The position numbers and the translations under genes are program-made. Shown here in pieces: positions 8,675 to 17,539 of a DNA stretch of 64,000 nt. Source of the DNA: Clostridiales bacterium (GTDB taxonomy: Bacteria; Acidobacteriota; Aminicenantia; Aminicenantales; UBA8522); NCBI GenBank assembly GCA_029907205.1, contig JARYMI010000011.1:1-64000 (forward strand), written 5' to 3'. Under the pieces are notes generated by a model. It saw nothing but the letters and a program-made list of their open reading frames with translations, was not told the origin of the DNA and did not search any database. Every line of letters begins with the position of its first letter. Position 1 is the first letter of the stretch.

Positions 8675-9616
8675 TTACAGCTGGGTCTCTTCGACGGTCT
8701 TCTTGACGCCCGCGGCCGTCTTCTGGAGTTGGGCCATCTCCTCTTCTGTGAGCTTAATCTCGTAGATTTTCTCGATGCCCTTAGCGCTGATCATGACCGG
8801 CACGCCAATGAACAGGCCGTTGATGCCGTACTCGCCCTCGCAGAGCGCCGCGGCTGCCAGAATCCTCCGCTTGTCTTTGAGATAAGACTCAGCCATGATG
8901 ATGGCGCTCCAGGCCGGGCTGAAGAAGGCAGACCCCTTGCCGAAGAGCTTGACGATCTCTGTCCCTGCTTCGCGCGTCCTAAGGACGAGCCGGTCAATCT
9001 GCTCCTGGGTGGCAATCTCGGTCAGGGGAACCCCGCCCACAGTGGTCAGCCGGGGAAGAGGAACCATGTCCGGTCCGTGGCCGCCGAGGACGGTGCCTGC
9101 CACGTCAGCCACCGACACCCCAAGCTCCATCGCGATGAACGCACGCCAGCGGGCCGTGTCGAGCGTGCCGGCCATGCCGACGACCTGGTGCTTGGGGAAG
9201 CCCGTCAGTTTGTAGAAAGCATAGACCATCGCGTCAAGAGGGTTGGTGACGATGATGCAAAAAGCCTTCGGCGCATACTCCTTGATGCCCGCCGCGACGT
9301 CTTTAATGATGGCCAGGTTGGTGTTGAGTAGGTCCTCGCGCGTCATGCCGGCGACGCGGGGCTTTCCCGCCGTGACGATCGCCACATCGGCGCCCTCGAT
9401 GTCCTTGTAATCACCCGTGCCGGCGATGTTGGCGTCATAATTGCCGTGCGGGGCCATCTCCATCAGGTCCAGAGCCTTTCCCTTGACTGGGTTGACGTAA
9501 TCGCCCACATCGAGGATGACGATATCCCCGAGCTCTTTCATCGCTGCCAGCATGGCCAGGTTCTGGCCGATCTGGCCTCCGCCGATGAGGGCAATTTTTT
9601 TCCTTTGAAAATTCAT
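8675..9616 (-). CDS. mdh: malate dehydrogenase (NAD-dependent, LDH-like type)
   Basis: The NAD-binding motif GGGQIGQN (12-19) is followed by an acidic residue, Asp36, at the end of beta-2, which favours NAD over NADP. Substrate arginines Arg87 and Arg93 (KPRVAGMTRED), Asp153 and Arg156 (TLDTAR), and catalytic His180 (GGHGPDM) are all present. Arg at position 87, not Gln, supports malate rather than lactate as substrate. At 313 aa the length is normal for the LDH-like MDH group. It is the first gene of the mdh-fumarase beta-sucC-sucD operon, with GAGGAGG as RBS and a good promoter upstream. Confidence 0.95.
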   Translation of the reverse strand: MNFQRKKIALIGGGQIGQNLAMLAAMKELGDIVILDVGDYVNPVKGKALDLMEMAPHGNYDANIAGTGDYKDIEGADVAIVTAGKPRVAGMTREDLLNTNLAIIKDVAAGIKEYAPKAFCIIVTNPLDAMVYAFYKLTGFPKHQVVGMAGTLDTARWRAFIAMELGVSVADVAGTVLGGHGPDMVPLPRLTTVGGVPLTEIATQEQIDRLVLRTREAGTEIVKLFGKGSAFFSPAWSAIIMAESYLKDKRRILAAAALCEGEYGINGLFIGVPVMISAKGIEKIYEIKLTEEEMAQLQKTAAGVKKTVEETQL

Positions 9617-9658
9617 GGATACCTCCTCTTTTTAAGATGATATCTATCAGAAGTTCAA

Positions 9659-9687
9659 AATATAATGAAATGCACGAGGGGAGTCAA
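9659..9687 (-). promoter_or_regulatory. candidate sigma70 promoter for the mdh operon
   Basis: Read on the minus strand: TTGACT, a 17-bp spacer, TATATT. The -10 hexamer ends 43 bp before the mdh start codon. It lies in the 99-bp gap between icd and mdh, which suggests the two are separate transcription units. Confidence 0.6.
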
Positions 9688-9715
9688 GACAAAGCAGTTG
9701 CGGAATCGCTGGGTT

Positions 9716-10915
9716 TCAGCCTTTAAGATAGCTCTCCCATCTCTGCTTTAGATTGGGCGACTGGAGGGTCTCCATCAGGTAATCGGTGAAGGCTGCTCCG
9801 GTCGCTCCCGTCGGCCTTCCGGTGACGACCAATTTTTTCTCGTACTGACCGCAGATGTCGAGGGCCATTTCCAGGCTCTTGCCCTTTTCCGGAAAGCCAA
9901 CGTGACTGAGGAGCATCGAGGCAGCGCGGATCATGCTGGCCGGGTCGGCGTACTGGGCCCGCCCCTCCTTGACCATCCGCGGCGCAGACCCGTGGATAGC
10001 TTCAAACATGGCGTACTGCTTGCCGATGTTGGCGCTTCCGGCCGTGCCCACTCCTCCCTGGAACTCAGCAGCCTCGTCGGTCAGGATGTCGCCATAGAGG
10101 TTTGGGAGAACTATGACCTGGAAGTCGCGGCGGCGCTTTTCGTCGACGAGCTTGGCGGTCATGATGTCGATGTACCAGTCGTCGGCCTCAATCCCAGGAT
10201 ATTCCTTAGCAATCCGATAGAAATTCTCAAGAAAGCGGCCGTCGGTCGTCTTAACGACGTTTGCTTTAGTCACGCAGGTCACTCGACTGCGGCCGTTCTT
10301 GCTGGCGTGCTCGAAGGCCAGGCGGCAGATGCGGTCAGCGCCCGGCGCGCTGATCAGACGGAAATCGATGGCAATGTCTTCATCGACCTCGATGCCGAAG
10401 GGCCCTAAGGCGTAGACGTCCTCGGTGTTTTCTCGGAAAAAAATCCAGTCGATGCCCTGCTGGGGGACCCGGACCGGCCTGACGTTGGCGAAAAGATCGA
10501 GCTCCTTCCTCACGGCCACGTTGCAGCTTTCGATGTTCGGCCAGGGATCGCCCTTGCGAGGCGTGGTCGTCGGCCCTTTGAGGGTGACATGGTGCTTTTT
10601 GATCTCGGCGAGAACGTCGTCGGGAATCGGCTTCATGCAAGCGGCGCGATTTTCGATCGTCAAGCCCTCGATATCTGCGATGACGACCTTGCCGCTTTTG
10701 ACCTCATCCCGGAGCATGAACTCGAGGACGCGGCGGGCCTCCCTGGCGATATACGGACCGATTCCATCTCCTCCGATGACGCCGATCTTGATCGGCTTGA
10801 TCTTGGCGTAATCGATCCAGTCCGGCGCGGATTTAACCTGCTCCATGCGTTTCATCTGAGCCTCGAGAAGCCTTCCGAAGTGCTCCTTGGCTCTCTCGAT
10901 AGCAGCTTTGTCCAT
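9716..10915 (-). CDS. icd: isocitrate dehydrogenase (isocitrate/isopropylmalate dehydrogenase family)
   Basis: The 399-aa protein has the beta-decarboxylating dehydrogenase fold, beginning IGVIGGDGIGPYI (about 44-56). It contains FRENTEDVYA and a metal-binding segment LPNLYGDILTDEAAEFQGG. The cofactor loop HGSAPRMVKEG differs from the classic NADP-type HGTAPKY, so cofactor choice is uncertain. It oxidises isocitrate to 2-oxoglutarate; isopropylmalate or homoisocitrate as substrate is less likely given mdh, sucCD and acnB next door. It is transcribed alone from the region divergent to acnB. Confidence 0.9.
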   Translation of the reverse strand: MDKAAIERAKEHFGRLLEAQMKRMEQVKSAPDWIDYAKIKPIKIGVIGGDGIGPYIAREARRVLEFMLRDEVKSGKVVIADIEGLTIENRAACMKPIPDDVLAEIKKHHVTLKGPTTTPRKGDPWPNIESCNVAVRKELDLFANVRPVRVPQQGIDWIFFRENTEDVYALGPFGIEVDEDIAIDFRLISAPGADRICRLAFEHASKNGRSRVTCVTKANVVKTTDGRFLENFYRIAKEYPGIEADDWYIDIMTAKLVDEKRRRDFQVIVLPNLYGDILTDEAAEFQGGVGTAGSANIGKQYAMFEAIHGSAPRMVKEGRAQYADPASMIRAASMLLSHVGFPEKGKSLEMALDICGQYEKKLVVTGRPTGATGAAFTDYLMETLQSPNLKQRWESYLKG

Positions 10916-10964
10916 GATTATTCCTCCCTGCGTTTAGGATGAATTCAACATTAAGAAAGGGAGA

Positions 10965-10993
10965 ATTTTATTCTTTTTGGAGTAAAAAATCAA
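10965..10993 (-). promoter_or_regulatory. candidate sigma70 promoter for icd
   Basis: On the minus strand: TTGATT, a 17-bp spacer, TAAAAT. The -10 hexamer ends 49 bp before the icd ATG, leaving room for the GGGAGGAA ribosome-binding site. Confidence 0.5.
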
Positions 10994-11130
10994 TAGAATA
11001 CACTGACAGGGTTGCTTTTTAGAGACGCCAGGATTGACGAATCATGCCTCTTTTATTTATCTTTTGTGAGAAAGGCAATAATAAGGCTTTTTGGGAGGCA
11101 CGTTCTGACATAACGCGCAACCGGATTCTC

Positions 11131-11157
11131 GTTTCATAGATTTTGGCGAGATGAAAC
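11131..11157. promoter_or_regulatory. inverted repeat, possible operator upstream of acnB
   Basis: GTTTCAT, a 13-nt spacer and ATGAAAC form a perfect 7-bp inverted repeat ending 6 bp before the acnB -35 box. Position and symmetry fit a dimeric regulator site. No regulator gene is adjacent. Confidence 0.45.
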
Positions 11158-11163
11158 TTCATT

Positions 11164-11193
11164 TTGACAAACAGGGATAAAAAGCCTTATACA
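11164..11193 (+). promoter_or_regulatory. candidate sigma70 promoter for acnB
   Basis: TTGACA, an 18-bp spacer, TATACA. Transcription would begin near 11200, about 33 nt before the acnB ATG at 11233. This also argues against any translation start upstream at 11164, which overlaps the -35 box. Confidence 0.65.
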
Positions 11194-11232
11194 CTTTATT
11201 TTGGATGTATTTTTTTCGAACGGAGTAAAGAT

Positions 11233-13785
11233 ATGCTGGAATCCTATTTTAAGCAGGAAGCCGAAAGACGGAAGCTGGGGATTCCGCCCCTGCCTCTCAC
11301 TTCCGAAGAGACGGCCGAGGTCTGCCGCCTGTTAGAAAACCCACCGGCAGGCCAGGAAGAAATCTTTTTCAACTTGCTGAAAAACTGCGTCTCGCCCGGC
11401 GTCGACCCGGCCGCAAGAGTCAAGGCCGCATGGCTGAGCAAAGTCGCCCGTGGCCAAGTTTCTTCGCCCGTGGTCTCGAAAAAAGACGCGGTTTTTCTGC
11501 TCGGGACGATGCTCGGCGGCCACAACGTCGACCCTCTCGTGGAGTTTCTTGACGTGGAGGAACTGGCGCCCAAAGCGGCAGAAGCCCTGAAACACATCAT
11601 CCTCGTTTACGGCGCATTCGATAAAGTCGTCGAGAAGTCCAGGAAAAATCCCCACGCCAGGGAAGTCCTCGCTTCCTGGGCTGAAGCGGAGTGGTTCCTC
11701 ATGCGGCCGGATTTTCCAAAGACAATGACCTTCAAGGTCTTCAAGGTGGAAGGCGAGATAAACACCGACGATTTTTCTCCTGCGAAAAACGCCTGGAGCC
11801 GGCCAGATATCCCTCTCCATGCCCTGTCGATGGGGGAGACGCGTTTTCCCGGCGGTATCTCGATGATCCAGAAATTCAGGGAAGAAGGCTTCCGTGTTGC
11901 CTTTGTCGGGGATGTCGTTGGCACAGGCTCGTCACGGAAATCTGCCTGCAACTCCCTGATGTGGCACATCGGTGAGGACATCCCCTTTATTCCGAACAAG
12001 CGCAGAGGCGGGGTCGTCATCGGCGGCCTCATCGCGCCCATCTTTTTTAACACGACCGAGGACTCGGGCGGCCTGCCCATCATGACCGAGGTATCTGCAA
12101 TGAAGACGGGGGACATCATTACCCTTGACATGAAGACTGGGGAAATTCGCAATCAGGAGGGCGCTGTCATCGCTCGGTTCGAGTTCAAGCCTCTAACCCT
12201 GCGGGACGAATTCCGCGCTGGCGGAAGACTCAACCTCATTATCGGACGCAACCTGACCGCGCGGGCCCGCCAGGTGCTTGGCCTGGGCGAGGCGCCCTTT
12301 TTCATTCAGCCTGAGAACCCCAGGCCCAGGCCGGGCCAGGGGTATTCTCAGGCGCAAAAGATCGTCGGCCATGCCTGTGGCCTGGAGGGAGTCCTTCCCG
12401 GGACGGCCTGCGAGCCGAAGATGACGACCGTAGGATCCCAGGACACGACGGGCCCGATGACGGTCGAGGAGCTCAAGGAGCTGGCTTGCCTCGAGTTCCA
12501 GTGCGGCCTGTTCATGCAGTCGTTCTGCCACACCGCAGCCTATCCCAAAGCGGCCGACGTCCGGATGCATCAGAGCCTCCCTGCGTTCGTCATCGAACGG
12601 AAAGGCGTGGCCCTTAAGCCCGGCGACGGCATCATCCATTCCTGGCTGAACCGGTTCATCCTTCCCGATACCTTGGGCACGGGCGGCGATTCGCACACCC
12701 GCTTCCCCATCGGGTTGAGCTTTCCGGCCGGTTCGGGGCTGGTTGCTTTTGCTGGAGCTCTCGGGTTCATGCCGCTCGACATGCCGGAATCCGTGCTCGT
12801 CAAGTTCAAGGGAAAATTGAACCCGGGCATCACCTTGCGCGACGTCGTCAACGCCATCCCGTATTTCGCCATCAAGGAAGGCTTGCTCACGGTTGCTAAG
12901 AAAGGGAAAAAGAACGTCTTCAACGGCCGCATCCTGGAAATGGAGGGACTCCCCGACCTGAGCGTGGACCAGGCCTATGAGCTCACTAACGCCTCGGCTG
13001 AAAGGTCAGCAGCCGGCGGCCTCATCGCCCTCAGCGTCGAGCAGGTCTCGAAATACCTGAGGAGCAACATCGCTTTGATGGAGCGGATGATTGGGGAAGG
13101 CTACCAGGATGCCGACACGCTAAAAAGGAGAATCGATGCTTGTCTGAAGTGGCTGGAAAAACCAGCGCTTCTCCGGGGAGACGCGACAGCCGAATACACC
13201 GCTGTGCTCGAAGTCGACCTTGACCAGGTCAAGGAGCCGATCTTAGCCTGTCCAAACGACCCTGACGATGTCAAGCTTCTCTCAGAAGTTGCAGGCGACC
13301 GGATCGACGAAGTCTTTATCGGCTCCTGCATGACCAACATTGGCCATTTCCGGGCTGTCGGCAAGATTTTCGAAGGCGCGGGATACCTGCCGACCCGCAT
13401 CTGGCTAACGCCGCCGACCAAAATGGACGCTGCTCAGCTGATGAAAGAAGGATATTACGCCATCTACTCATCTGCTGGCGCCAGGACTGAGATTCCGGGC
13501 TGTTCGCTCTGTATGGGCAATCAGGCCCGGGTCAGGCCTGGAGCGACCGTCCTCTCTACGTCCACTCGCAATTTCGACGACCGCATGGGAGACGGCGCCC
13601 GGGTCTATCTTGGCTCGGCGGAGCTTGGGGCCATCGCGGCGCTAAAGGGAGAGTTGCCCGGGCCGGAGGAATATTTTTCGGTGATAAGGCGAAAGCTTGA
13701 GCCGCATCAGGCCGAAGTATACCGGTATCTTTATTTTGACGAGATGCGCGAGTTTACCCTTCATTACACAGGCGCTCATTTTTAG
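11233..13785 (+). CDS. acnB: aconitate hydratase B
   Basis: Bifunctional-type aconitase B interconverts citrate and isocitrate; the family can also act as 2-methylisocitrate dehydratase. The domain order is the AcnB one: N-terminal HEAT-like region, swivel domain, then the Fe-S catalytic part. The [4Fe-4S] ligands are Cys699 (GSCMTNIGH) and Cys757 and Cys760 (CSLCMGN), almost the same spacing as in the E. coli enzyme. The ATG at 11233 is chosen because CGGAG lies upstream and the promoter overlaps any earlier start. At 850 aa it is full length. The methylcitrate side activity would fit the propionate-linked methylmalonyl-CoA mutase nearby. Confidence 0.96.
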   Translation: MLESYFKQEAERRKLGIPPLPLTSEETAEVCRLLENPPAGQEEIFFNLLKNCVSPGVDPAARVKAAWLSKVARGQVSSPVVSKKDAVFLLGTMLGGHNVDPLVEFLDVEELAPKAAEALKHIILVYGAFDKVVEKSRKNPHAREVLASWAEAEWFLMRPDFPKTMTFKVFKVEGEINTDDFSPAKNAWSRPDIPLHALSMGETRFPGGISMIQKFREEGFRVAFVGDVVGTGSSRKSACNSLMWHIGEDIPFIPNKRRGGVVIGGLIAPIFFNTTEDSGGLPIMTEVSAMKTGDIITLDMKTGEIRNQEGAVIARFEFKPLTLRDEFRAGGRLNLIIGRNLTARARQVLGLGEAPFFIQPENPRPRPGQGYSQAQKIVGHACGLEGVLPGTACEPKMTTVGSQDTTGPMTVEELKELACLEFQCGLFMQSFCHTAAYPKAADVRMHQSLPAFVIERKGVALKPGDGIIHSWLNRFILPDTLGTGGDSHTRFPIGLSFPAGSGLVAFAGALGFMPLDMPESVLVKFKGKLNPGITLRDVVNAIPYFAIKEGLLTVAKKGKKNVFNGRILEMEGLPDLSVDQAYELTNASAERSAAGGLIALSVEQVSKYLRSNIALMERMIGEGYQDADTLKRRIDACLKWLEKPALLRGDATAEYTAVLEVDLDQVKEPILACPNDPDDVKLLSEVAGDRIDEVFIGSCMTNIGHFRAVGKIFEGAGYLPTRIWLTPPTKMDAAQLMKEGYYAIYSSAGARTEIPGCSLCMGNQARVRPGATVLSTSTRNFDDRMGDGARVYLGSAELGAIAALKGELPGPEEYFSVIRRKLEPHQAEVYRYLYFDEMREFTLHYTGAHF

Positions 13786-13828
13786 CCTGGATAATCCGTG
13801 AATCAGAGCCTCCAAGAGCACGGCAGAA

Positions 13829-13849
13829 ACCGGCATCATGCGTGCCGGT
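13829..13849. other. hairpin between acnB and the SDR gene
   Basis: ACCGGCA, a 7-nt loop and TGCCGGT form a perfect 7-bp stem 43 bp after the acnB stop codon. No T-run follows, so it could be a weak or Rho-assisted terminator, an mRNA-stabilising hairpin, or a protein site. Confidence 0.4.
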
Positions 13850-13908
13850 CTCTCAACGGGGAGGAGAAAAATTCTCAGGATATAAGGTGATAAAAAAGAG
13901 AGGATGAA

Positions 13909-14664
13909 ATGATCGACCTCACTGGAAAGACGGCGCTCATCACGGGCGGGTCGCGGGGGATAGGCCGGGCCACGGCCATTCTGTTTGCCCGCGCTGGCGC
14001 AGATGTTGCCATCACTTATCAATCGCGTGATAAAGCCGCTTTGGAAGTGAAGGAAGCGGTTGAGTCACTGGGCCGCCAGTGCCTCGTCTTCAAGCTGGAC
14101 ATTTCCGAGGCGAGCGGGGTCCGGCGGACGGTCGAAGAACTCATCGCGGCCAGGGGAAGGATAGACGTCCTGGTCAACAACGCGGGAATCTGGACGTATC
14201 TCGAGCTCGGGTCGGGGAACGCCAGAGTATGGAAAGAAACGGTCGAAGTTGACCTCGACAGCGTCTACTACTTCACGGACGCTATCGTTCCGCACATGAA
14301 AAAACAGGGCCAGGGCTGCGTCATCAACGTCAGCTCGACAGCCGGGATCCGGGGAGAGGCATTCCACTCCCACTATGCCGCCACCAAAGGCGCCATCAAC
14401 GCCCTGACAAAATCCTGGGCAGTAGAGCTGGCGCCATTCCAGATCCGCGTCAACTGCGTCGCTCCTGGCTGGGTCGACACCGATATGTGCGCCGGCGTTT
14501 TCAGCGACCCGCAATTTCGTGAGAGCGTCAGACAGTCGATCCCGCTCCGGAGAATTCCCCCTCCAGAGGACATCGCGGGGCCCATCCTGTTCCTCGCATC
14601 TGACCTTGCCCGCCATATCACGGGAGCCATCATCAACGTGAACGGAGGGTCGGTGCTCTCATAG
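13909..14664 (+). CDS. SDR-family NAD(P)-dependent oxidoreductase (FabG-like)
   Basis: A 251-aa classical short-chain dehydrogenase. The cofactor motif TGGSRGIGRA is at residues 12-21, NNAG near 87-90, and the catalytic Ser and YxxxK lie in SSTAGIRG and HYAATKGA. The end (ITGAIINVNGG) matches FabG-type enzymes, which reduce 3-oxoacyl groups or oxidise secondary alcohols. There is no fatty-acid gene cluster here, so a role in fatty-acid synthesis is not supported by context. Substrate unknown. AGAGAGGATGAA before the ATG serves as RBS. Confidence 0.85.
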   Translation: MIDLTGKTALITGGSRGIGRATAILFARAGADVAITYQSRDKAALEVKEAVESLGRQCLVFKLDISEASGVRRTVEELIAARGRIDVLVNNAGIWTYLELGSGNARVWKETVEVDLDSVYYFTDAIVPHMKKQGQGCVINVSSTAGIRGEAFHSHYAATKGAINALTKSWAVELAPFQIRVNCVAPGWVDTDMCAGVFSDPQFRESVRQSIPLRRIPPPEDIAGPILFLASDLARHITGAIINVNGGSVLS

Positions 14665-14673
14665 GTAAATGGC

Positions 14674-14696
14674 GACGGTCCAGGTTCAGGACCGTC
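14674..14696. terminator. possible terminator hairpin after the SDR gene
   Basis: GACGGTCC, a 7-nt loop and GGACCGTC form a perfect 8-bp stem starting 10 bp after the stop codon. It lacks a following T-run, so intrinsic termination would be weak. Confidence 0.4.
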
Positions 14697-14808
14697 CCAT
14701 TCGCGCCGAAAGGAAGTAGCAAATCTTTGGGGGGTACCAACAATACGTCTGACATCCCATCTTCGGCGGCATGGATGCCGGCCTAAAGCCCCCGTAGCGG
14801 AGGGGGGA

Positions 14809-14866
14809 CCCGTCGGCTTCTCCGACGGGGGGAACCGACGGGACTGGTTCCCCGGGGGGCGGGGGC
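14809..14866. repeat. hairpin repeat, copy 2
   Basis: Two hairpins lie back to back: CCCGTCGG/CCGACGGG (14809-14816 with 14822-14829, 5-nt loop) and GGGGAACC/GGTTCCCC (14829-14836 with 14846-14853, 9-nt loop). Positions 14824-14866 match the reverse complement of about 42657-42699 at 40 of 43 positions by hand alignment. The stem type also occurs at 42-67. Confidence 0.8.
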
Positions 14867-14994
14867 TGAGGCTGGCTCCAGGCCGCACGGTCTAACGCGC
14901 CCTAACGTTTTGCTGCGTCGGCGCCTAAATTTTGTCTTGCCAAGCGCGGCTTTTTTTGATAATTTCTATTCAAGCTCACACAAAGGAGGAAAGG

Positions 14995-15252
14995 ATGGAG
15001 GAAGAAATTGGCCGGATCAGCCATTATTTCTCTAAAATCGGGGTCGGCGTCGTAGAGCTGACCAAAGGCGGGCTCAAGGTTGGCGACACGATCCATATCA
15101 AGGGCCACACCACGGATTTCTACCAGAAGGTTGAATCCATGCAGGTCGAGCACAGCCCCGTCCAATCCGCCAAAAAAGGAGACTCGATTGGGCTTCGAGT
15201 GGAGTCACAAGTCCGGGATCATGATGTGGTCTTCAAAGTGACGGAGGATTGA
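14995..15252 (+). CDS. small EF-Tu domain II-like protein
   Basis: An 85-aa protein resembling a stand-alone beta-barrel domain II of translation GTPases: IGRISHYFSKIGVGVVEL, then LKVGDTIHIKG and GDSIGLRV, as in the second domain of EF-Tu or IF2. There is no G domain. Related short proteins are annotated as translation elongation factor-like, and a similar domain ends some U32 peptidases. The ATG at 14995 has an excellent AAAGGAGGA RBS. It lies 57 bp upstream of the methylmalonyl-CoA mutase large subunit and may be co-transcribed. Function unknown. Confidence 0.75.
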   Translation: MEEEIGRISHYFSKIGVGVVELTKGGLKVGDTIHIKGHTTDFYQKVESMQVEHSPVQSAKKGDSIGLRVESQVRDHDVVFKVTED

Positions 15253-15309
15253 GCCCGCTTTAGCCCCGTCTTTAGGCGAGACATCTCTCTAGGCAATAGG
15301 TCAGGCCCC

Positions 15310-17019
15310 ATGTTTTCGAGAGCAAGAAAGGAGAAGAGGAGTTTGAAAAAAGGGATCCAGTCGCCCGCCCTTAAAAGATCTTATGAAGCATGGAAGAAAA
15401 AAAGCAGCGCTCAGGCCGACGGTGATCCGTCTCGTCGCAAGATGTTGTTCACGACGGTTTCGGGGAGAAAGATCAAAGAGCTTTACACGCCGGCCGACCT
15501 GAAAAATTTTGATTATCTCCGGGATCTGGGCTTTCCGGGTGAATACCCGTTCACCCGAGGAATCCATCCGACAATGTACCGTGGCCGTCTCTGGACGATG
15601 AGACAGTTTTCAGGGTTCGGAACAGCCGAGGACACGAACAAGCGGTACAAATACTTGCTCCGCTGCGGGCAGACGGGCCTCAGCGTCGCCTTCCATCTTC
15701 CCACCTTAATGGGCGTTGATTCTGACCATCCCCTGGCCAAAGGCGAGGTCGGCAAGTGCGGCGTCGCCGTCGATACGCTAGCCGATATGGAGATTCTCTT
15801 CAAGGGGATTCCTCTTGACCGAATCACGACGTCGATGACCATCAACGCTCCAGCAGCCGTGCTCTGGGCCATGTACATCGCCGTTGCGGAAAAGCAAGGG
15901 GTCTCGCCGAAGGTGATCTCAGGGACCATCCAGAACGACATCCTTAAAGAATACATCGCCCAGAAGACTTTCGTTTTCCCGCCGCGGCCCTCGATGAAGC
16001 TCATCGTCGACACCTTCGAATACGGCGCAAAGGAAGTCCCGCGCTGGAACACGATTTCCATCTCTGGCTATCATATCCGTGAAGCAGGCGCCACAGCTTC
16101 GCAGGAACTGGCCTTCACGCTCCGCGACGGGATCGAGTACGTGGATTGGGCTCTCCAGAGAGGGCTGAAAGTGGATGAATTCGCCCCCAGGCTCTCTTAT
16201 TTTTTAAATTCCCACAACGACTTTTTTGAAGAGATCGCCAAGTTCAGAGCGGCCAGGAAAATCTGGGCCGAGGTGATGAGAGAACGGTTCAAAGCTAAGA
16301 ACCCAAGGTCCTGGTGGCTGCGCTTTCACACCCAGACTTCGGGCGTTTCGCTGATGGCTCAGCAACCGTATAATAATGTCGTCAGGGTGGCTCTTCAGGC
16401 GTTGGCCGCTATTCTCGGCGGGACTCAGTCTCTCCACACGAACTCACTGGACGAAACTTATGCGCTGCCGTCAGAGGATGCGGTGACCATTGCCCTCCGG
16501 ACTCAGCAGATCATTGCTTACGAAAGCGGAGTCTCGAACACGATTGACCCTCTCGGCGGGTCCTATTTTATCGAGGTGCTGACAAAGCAGATTGAGGAGG
16601 AAGCCAAAACGTACATCAGAAAGATCGATGATATGGGCGGGATGGTGAAGGCGATCGAGCTCGGGTTTCCCCAGAGGGAGATCGCAGACAGCGCTTATTG
16701 GTATCAACGAGCTGTACAGAAAAAAGAGAAGATCATCGTCGGCGTGAACGCTTTTGAAATGGAGCACGAGCCGATCCCGATTCTCGAGATCGACGAGGCG
16801 GTTGCACGCCAGCAGCTTGCCCGGTTGCGGGAGGTCAAGCGAAGGAGGAACAAGACCAGAGTGAACAGGGCGTTGAATGACCTGGAAAAGGCTGCCCGGG
16901 ATGGCCTGAACCTGATGCCCTTTCTTTTGGTCTCCGTGAAGGCTTATGCAACGCTGGGTGAAATCATGGATGCCTTGAAAGAGGTTTACGGCGAGTACCA
17001 AGAGCCAGTTTCTTACTGA
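15310..17019 (+). CDS. methylmalonyl-CoA mutase, large (catalytic) subunit
   Basis: The 569-aa catalytic TIM-barrel half of B12-dependent methylmalonyl-CoA mutase, separate from the cobalamin-binding half as in archaea and many anaerobes. Family segments visible include [37 protein letters not shown], and [18 protein letters not shown]. It rearranges methylmalonyl-CoA and succinyl-CoA. The ATG at 15310 has only a weak RBS; an in-frame TTG at 15343 has AAAGGAG 9 nt upstream and may be the real start, shortening the protein by 11 residues. No epimerase or MeaB chaperone gene is in the window. Confidence 0.93.
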   Translation: MFSRARKEKRSLKKGIQSPALKRSYEAWKKKSSAQADGDPSRRKMLFTTVSGRKIKELYTPADLKNFDYLRDLGFPGEYPFTRGIHPTMYRGRLWTMRQFSGFGTAEDTNKRYKYLLRCGQTGLSVAFHLPTLMGVDSDHPLAKGEVGKCGVAVDTLADMEILFKGIPLDRITTSMTINAPAAVLWAMYIAVAEKQGVSPKVISGTIQNDILKEYIAQKTFVFPPRPSMKLIVDTFEYGAKEVPRWNTISISGYHIREAGATASQELAFTLRDGIEYVDWALQRGLKVDEFAPRLSYFLNSHNDFFEEIAKFRAARKIWAEVMRERFKAKNPRSWWLRFHTQTSGVSLMAQQPYNNVVRVALQALAAILGGTQSLHTNSLDETYALPSEDAVTIALRTQQIIAYESGVSNTIDPLGGSYFIEVLTKQIEEEAKTYIRKIDDMGGMVKAIELGFPQREIADSAYWYQRAVQKKEKIIVGVNAFEMEHEPIPILEIDEAVARQQLARLREVKRRRNKTRVNRALNDLEKAARDGLNLMPFLLVSVKAYATLGEIMDALKEVYGEYQEPVSY

Positions 17020-17071
17020 AAGGGCTGAACGAAATGGTTCTGACGAAGGGCTGAGATCAAGGGAGGTGGTC

Positions 17072-17488
17072 ATGTCAACCAAAAAAATCAGGGTTTTGGT
17101 GGCCAAACCAGGCCTGGATGGCCATGACCGCGGCGCTAAAGTGATTTGCCGGGCTCTTCGCGACGCCGGGATGGAGGTCATTTACACCGGGCTGAGGCGG
17201 ACTCCTGAAGAGATTGTCAACGCCGCCATCCAGGAAGACGTTGACCTTATCGGCCTGAGCATTCTCTCGGGTGCTCACCCCATCCTCTTTCCCAAGATCA
17301 TGAAGCTCCTCAGAGATAAAGGAGCCGAAGACATTCCAGTCATCGCGGGCGGGATCATCCCTGAAAAGGATATACCCCGGATGAAAAAGGCCGGAATCCG
17401 CGAAATCTTTCTTCCTGGCACATCGACCGAGGACATTGTCCAATGGATCGAGCGCCAAATCAGAAAGGGAGGGGCAAAAAGAAAATAA
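17072..17488 (+). CDS. methylmalonyl-CoA mutase, small (cobalamin-binding) subunit
   Basis: A 138-aa B12-binding Rossmann-like protein carrying the lower-axial-ligand motif DGHDRG (Asp16, His18, Gly21), followed by GLSILSGAH and a GG turn (IAGGII). It pairs with the large subunit encoded 52 bp upstream to form the complete mutase. The ATG at 17072 is preferred over a GTG two codons earlier because GGGAGG (17061-17066) is 5 nt before it. Length is typical for the split form. Confidence 0.94.
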   Translation: MSTKKIRVLVAKPGLDGHDRGAKVICRALRDAGMEVIYTGLRRTPEEIVNAAIQEDVDLIGLSILSGAHPILFPKIMKLLRDKGAEDIPVIAGGIIPEKDIPRMKKAGIREIFLPGTSTEDIVQWIERQIRKGGAKRK

Positions 17489-17497
17489 AATTGACTC

Positions 17498-17526
17498 TTG
17501 ACATTGATTTTTTGATTTGGTAATGA
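17498..17526 (+). promoter_or_regulatory. candidate sigma70 promoter for the M23 peptidase gene
   Basis: TTGACA, a 17-bp spacer, TAATGA. Expected transcription start is about 17533, only some 7 nt before the ATG at 17540. The mRNA would therefore be almost leaderless unless translation begins further downstream. Confidence 0.5.
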
Positions 17527-17539
17527 AAAAGAGCGTTTG

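Larger units (their letters stand above)
10916..11232. other. divergent icd/acnB regulatory region
   Basis: This 317-bp non-coding region separates the two divergently transcribed enzymes that form and consume isocitrate. It is AT-rich compared with the flanking genes. It contains a promoter for each gene and a perfect 7-bp inverted repeat beside the acnB -35 box, listed separately. No coding potential is seen. Confidence 0.7.
14665..14994. other. 330-bp intergenic region with hairpins and a dispersed repeat
   Basis: No convincing gene is present. The region holds a terminator-like hairpin just after the SDR stop codon, the GC-rich dispersed repeat (copy 2) at 14809-14866, and the RBS of the next gene (AAAGGAGGA, 14983-14991). 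The G/C runs are denser than in neighbouring coding DNA. Confidence 0.6.
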
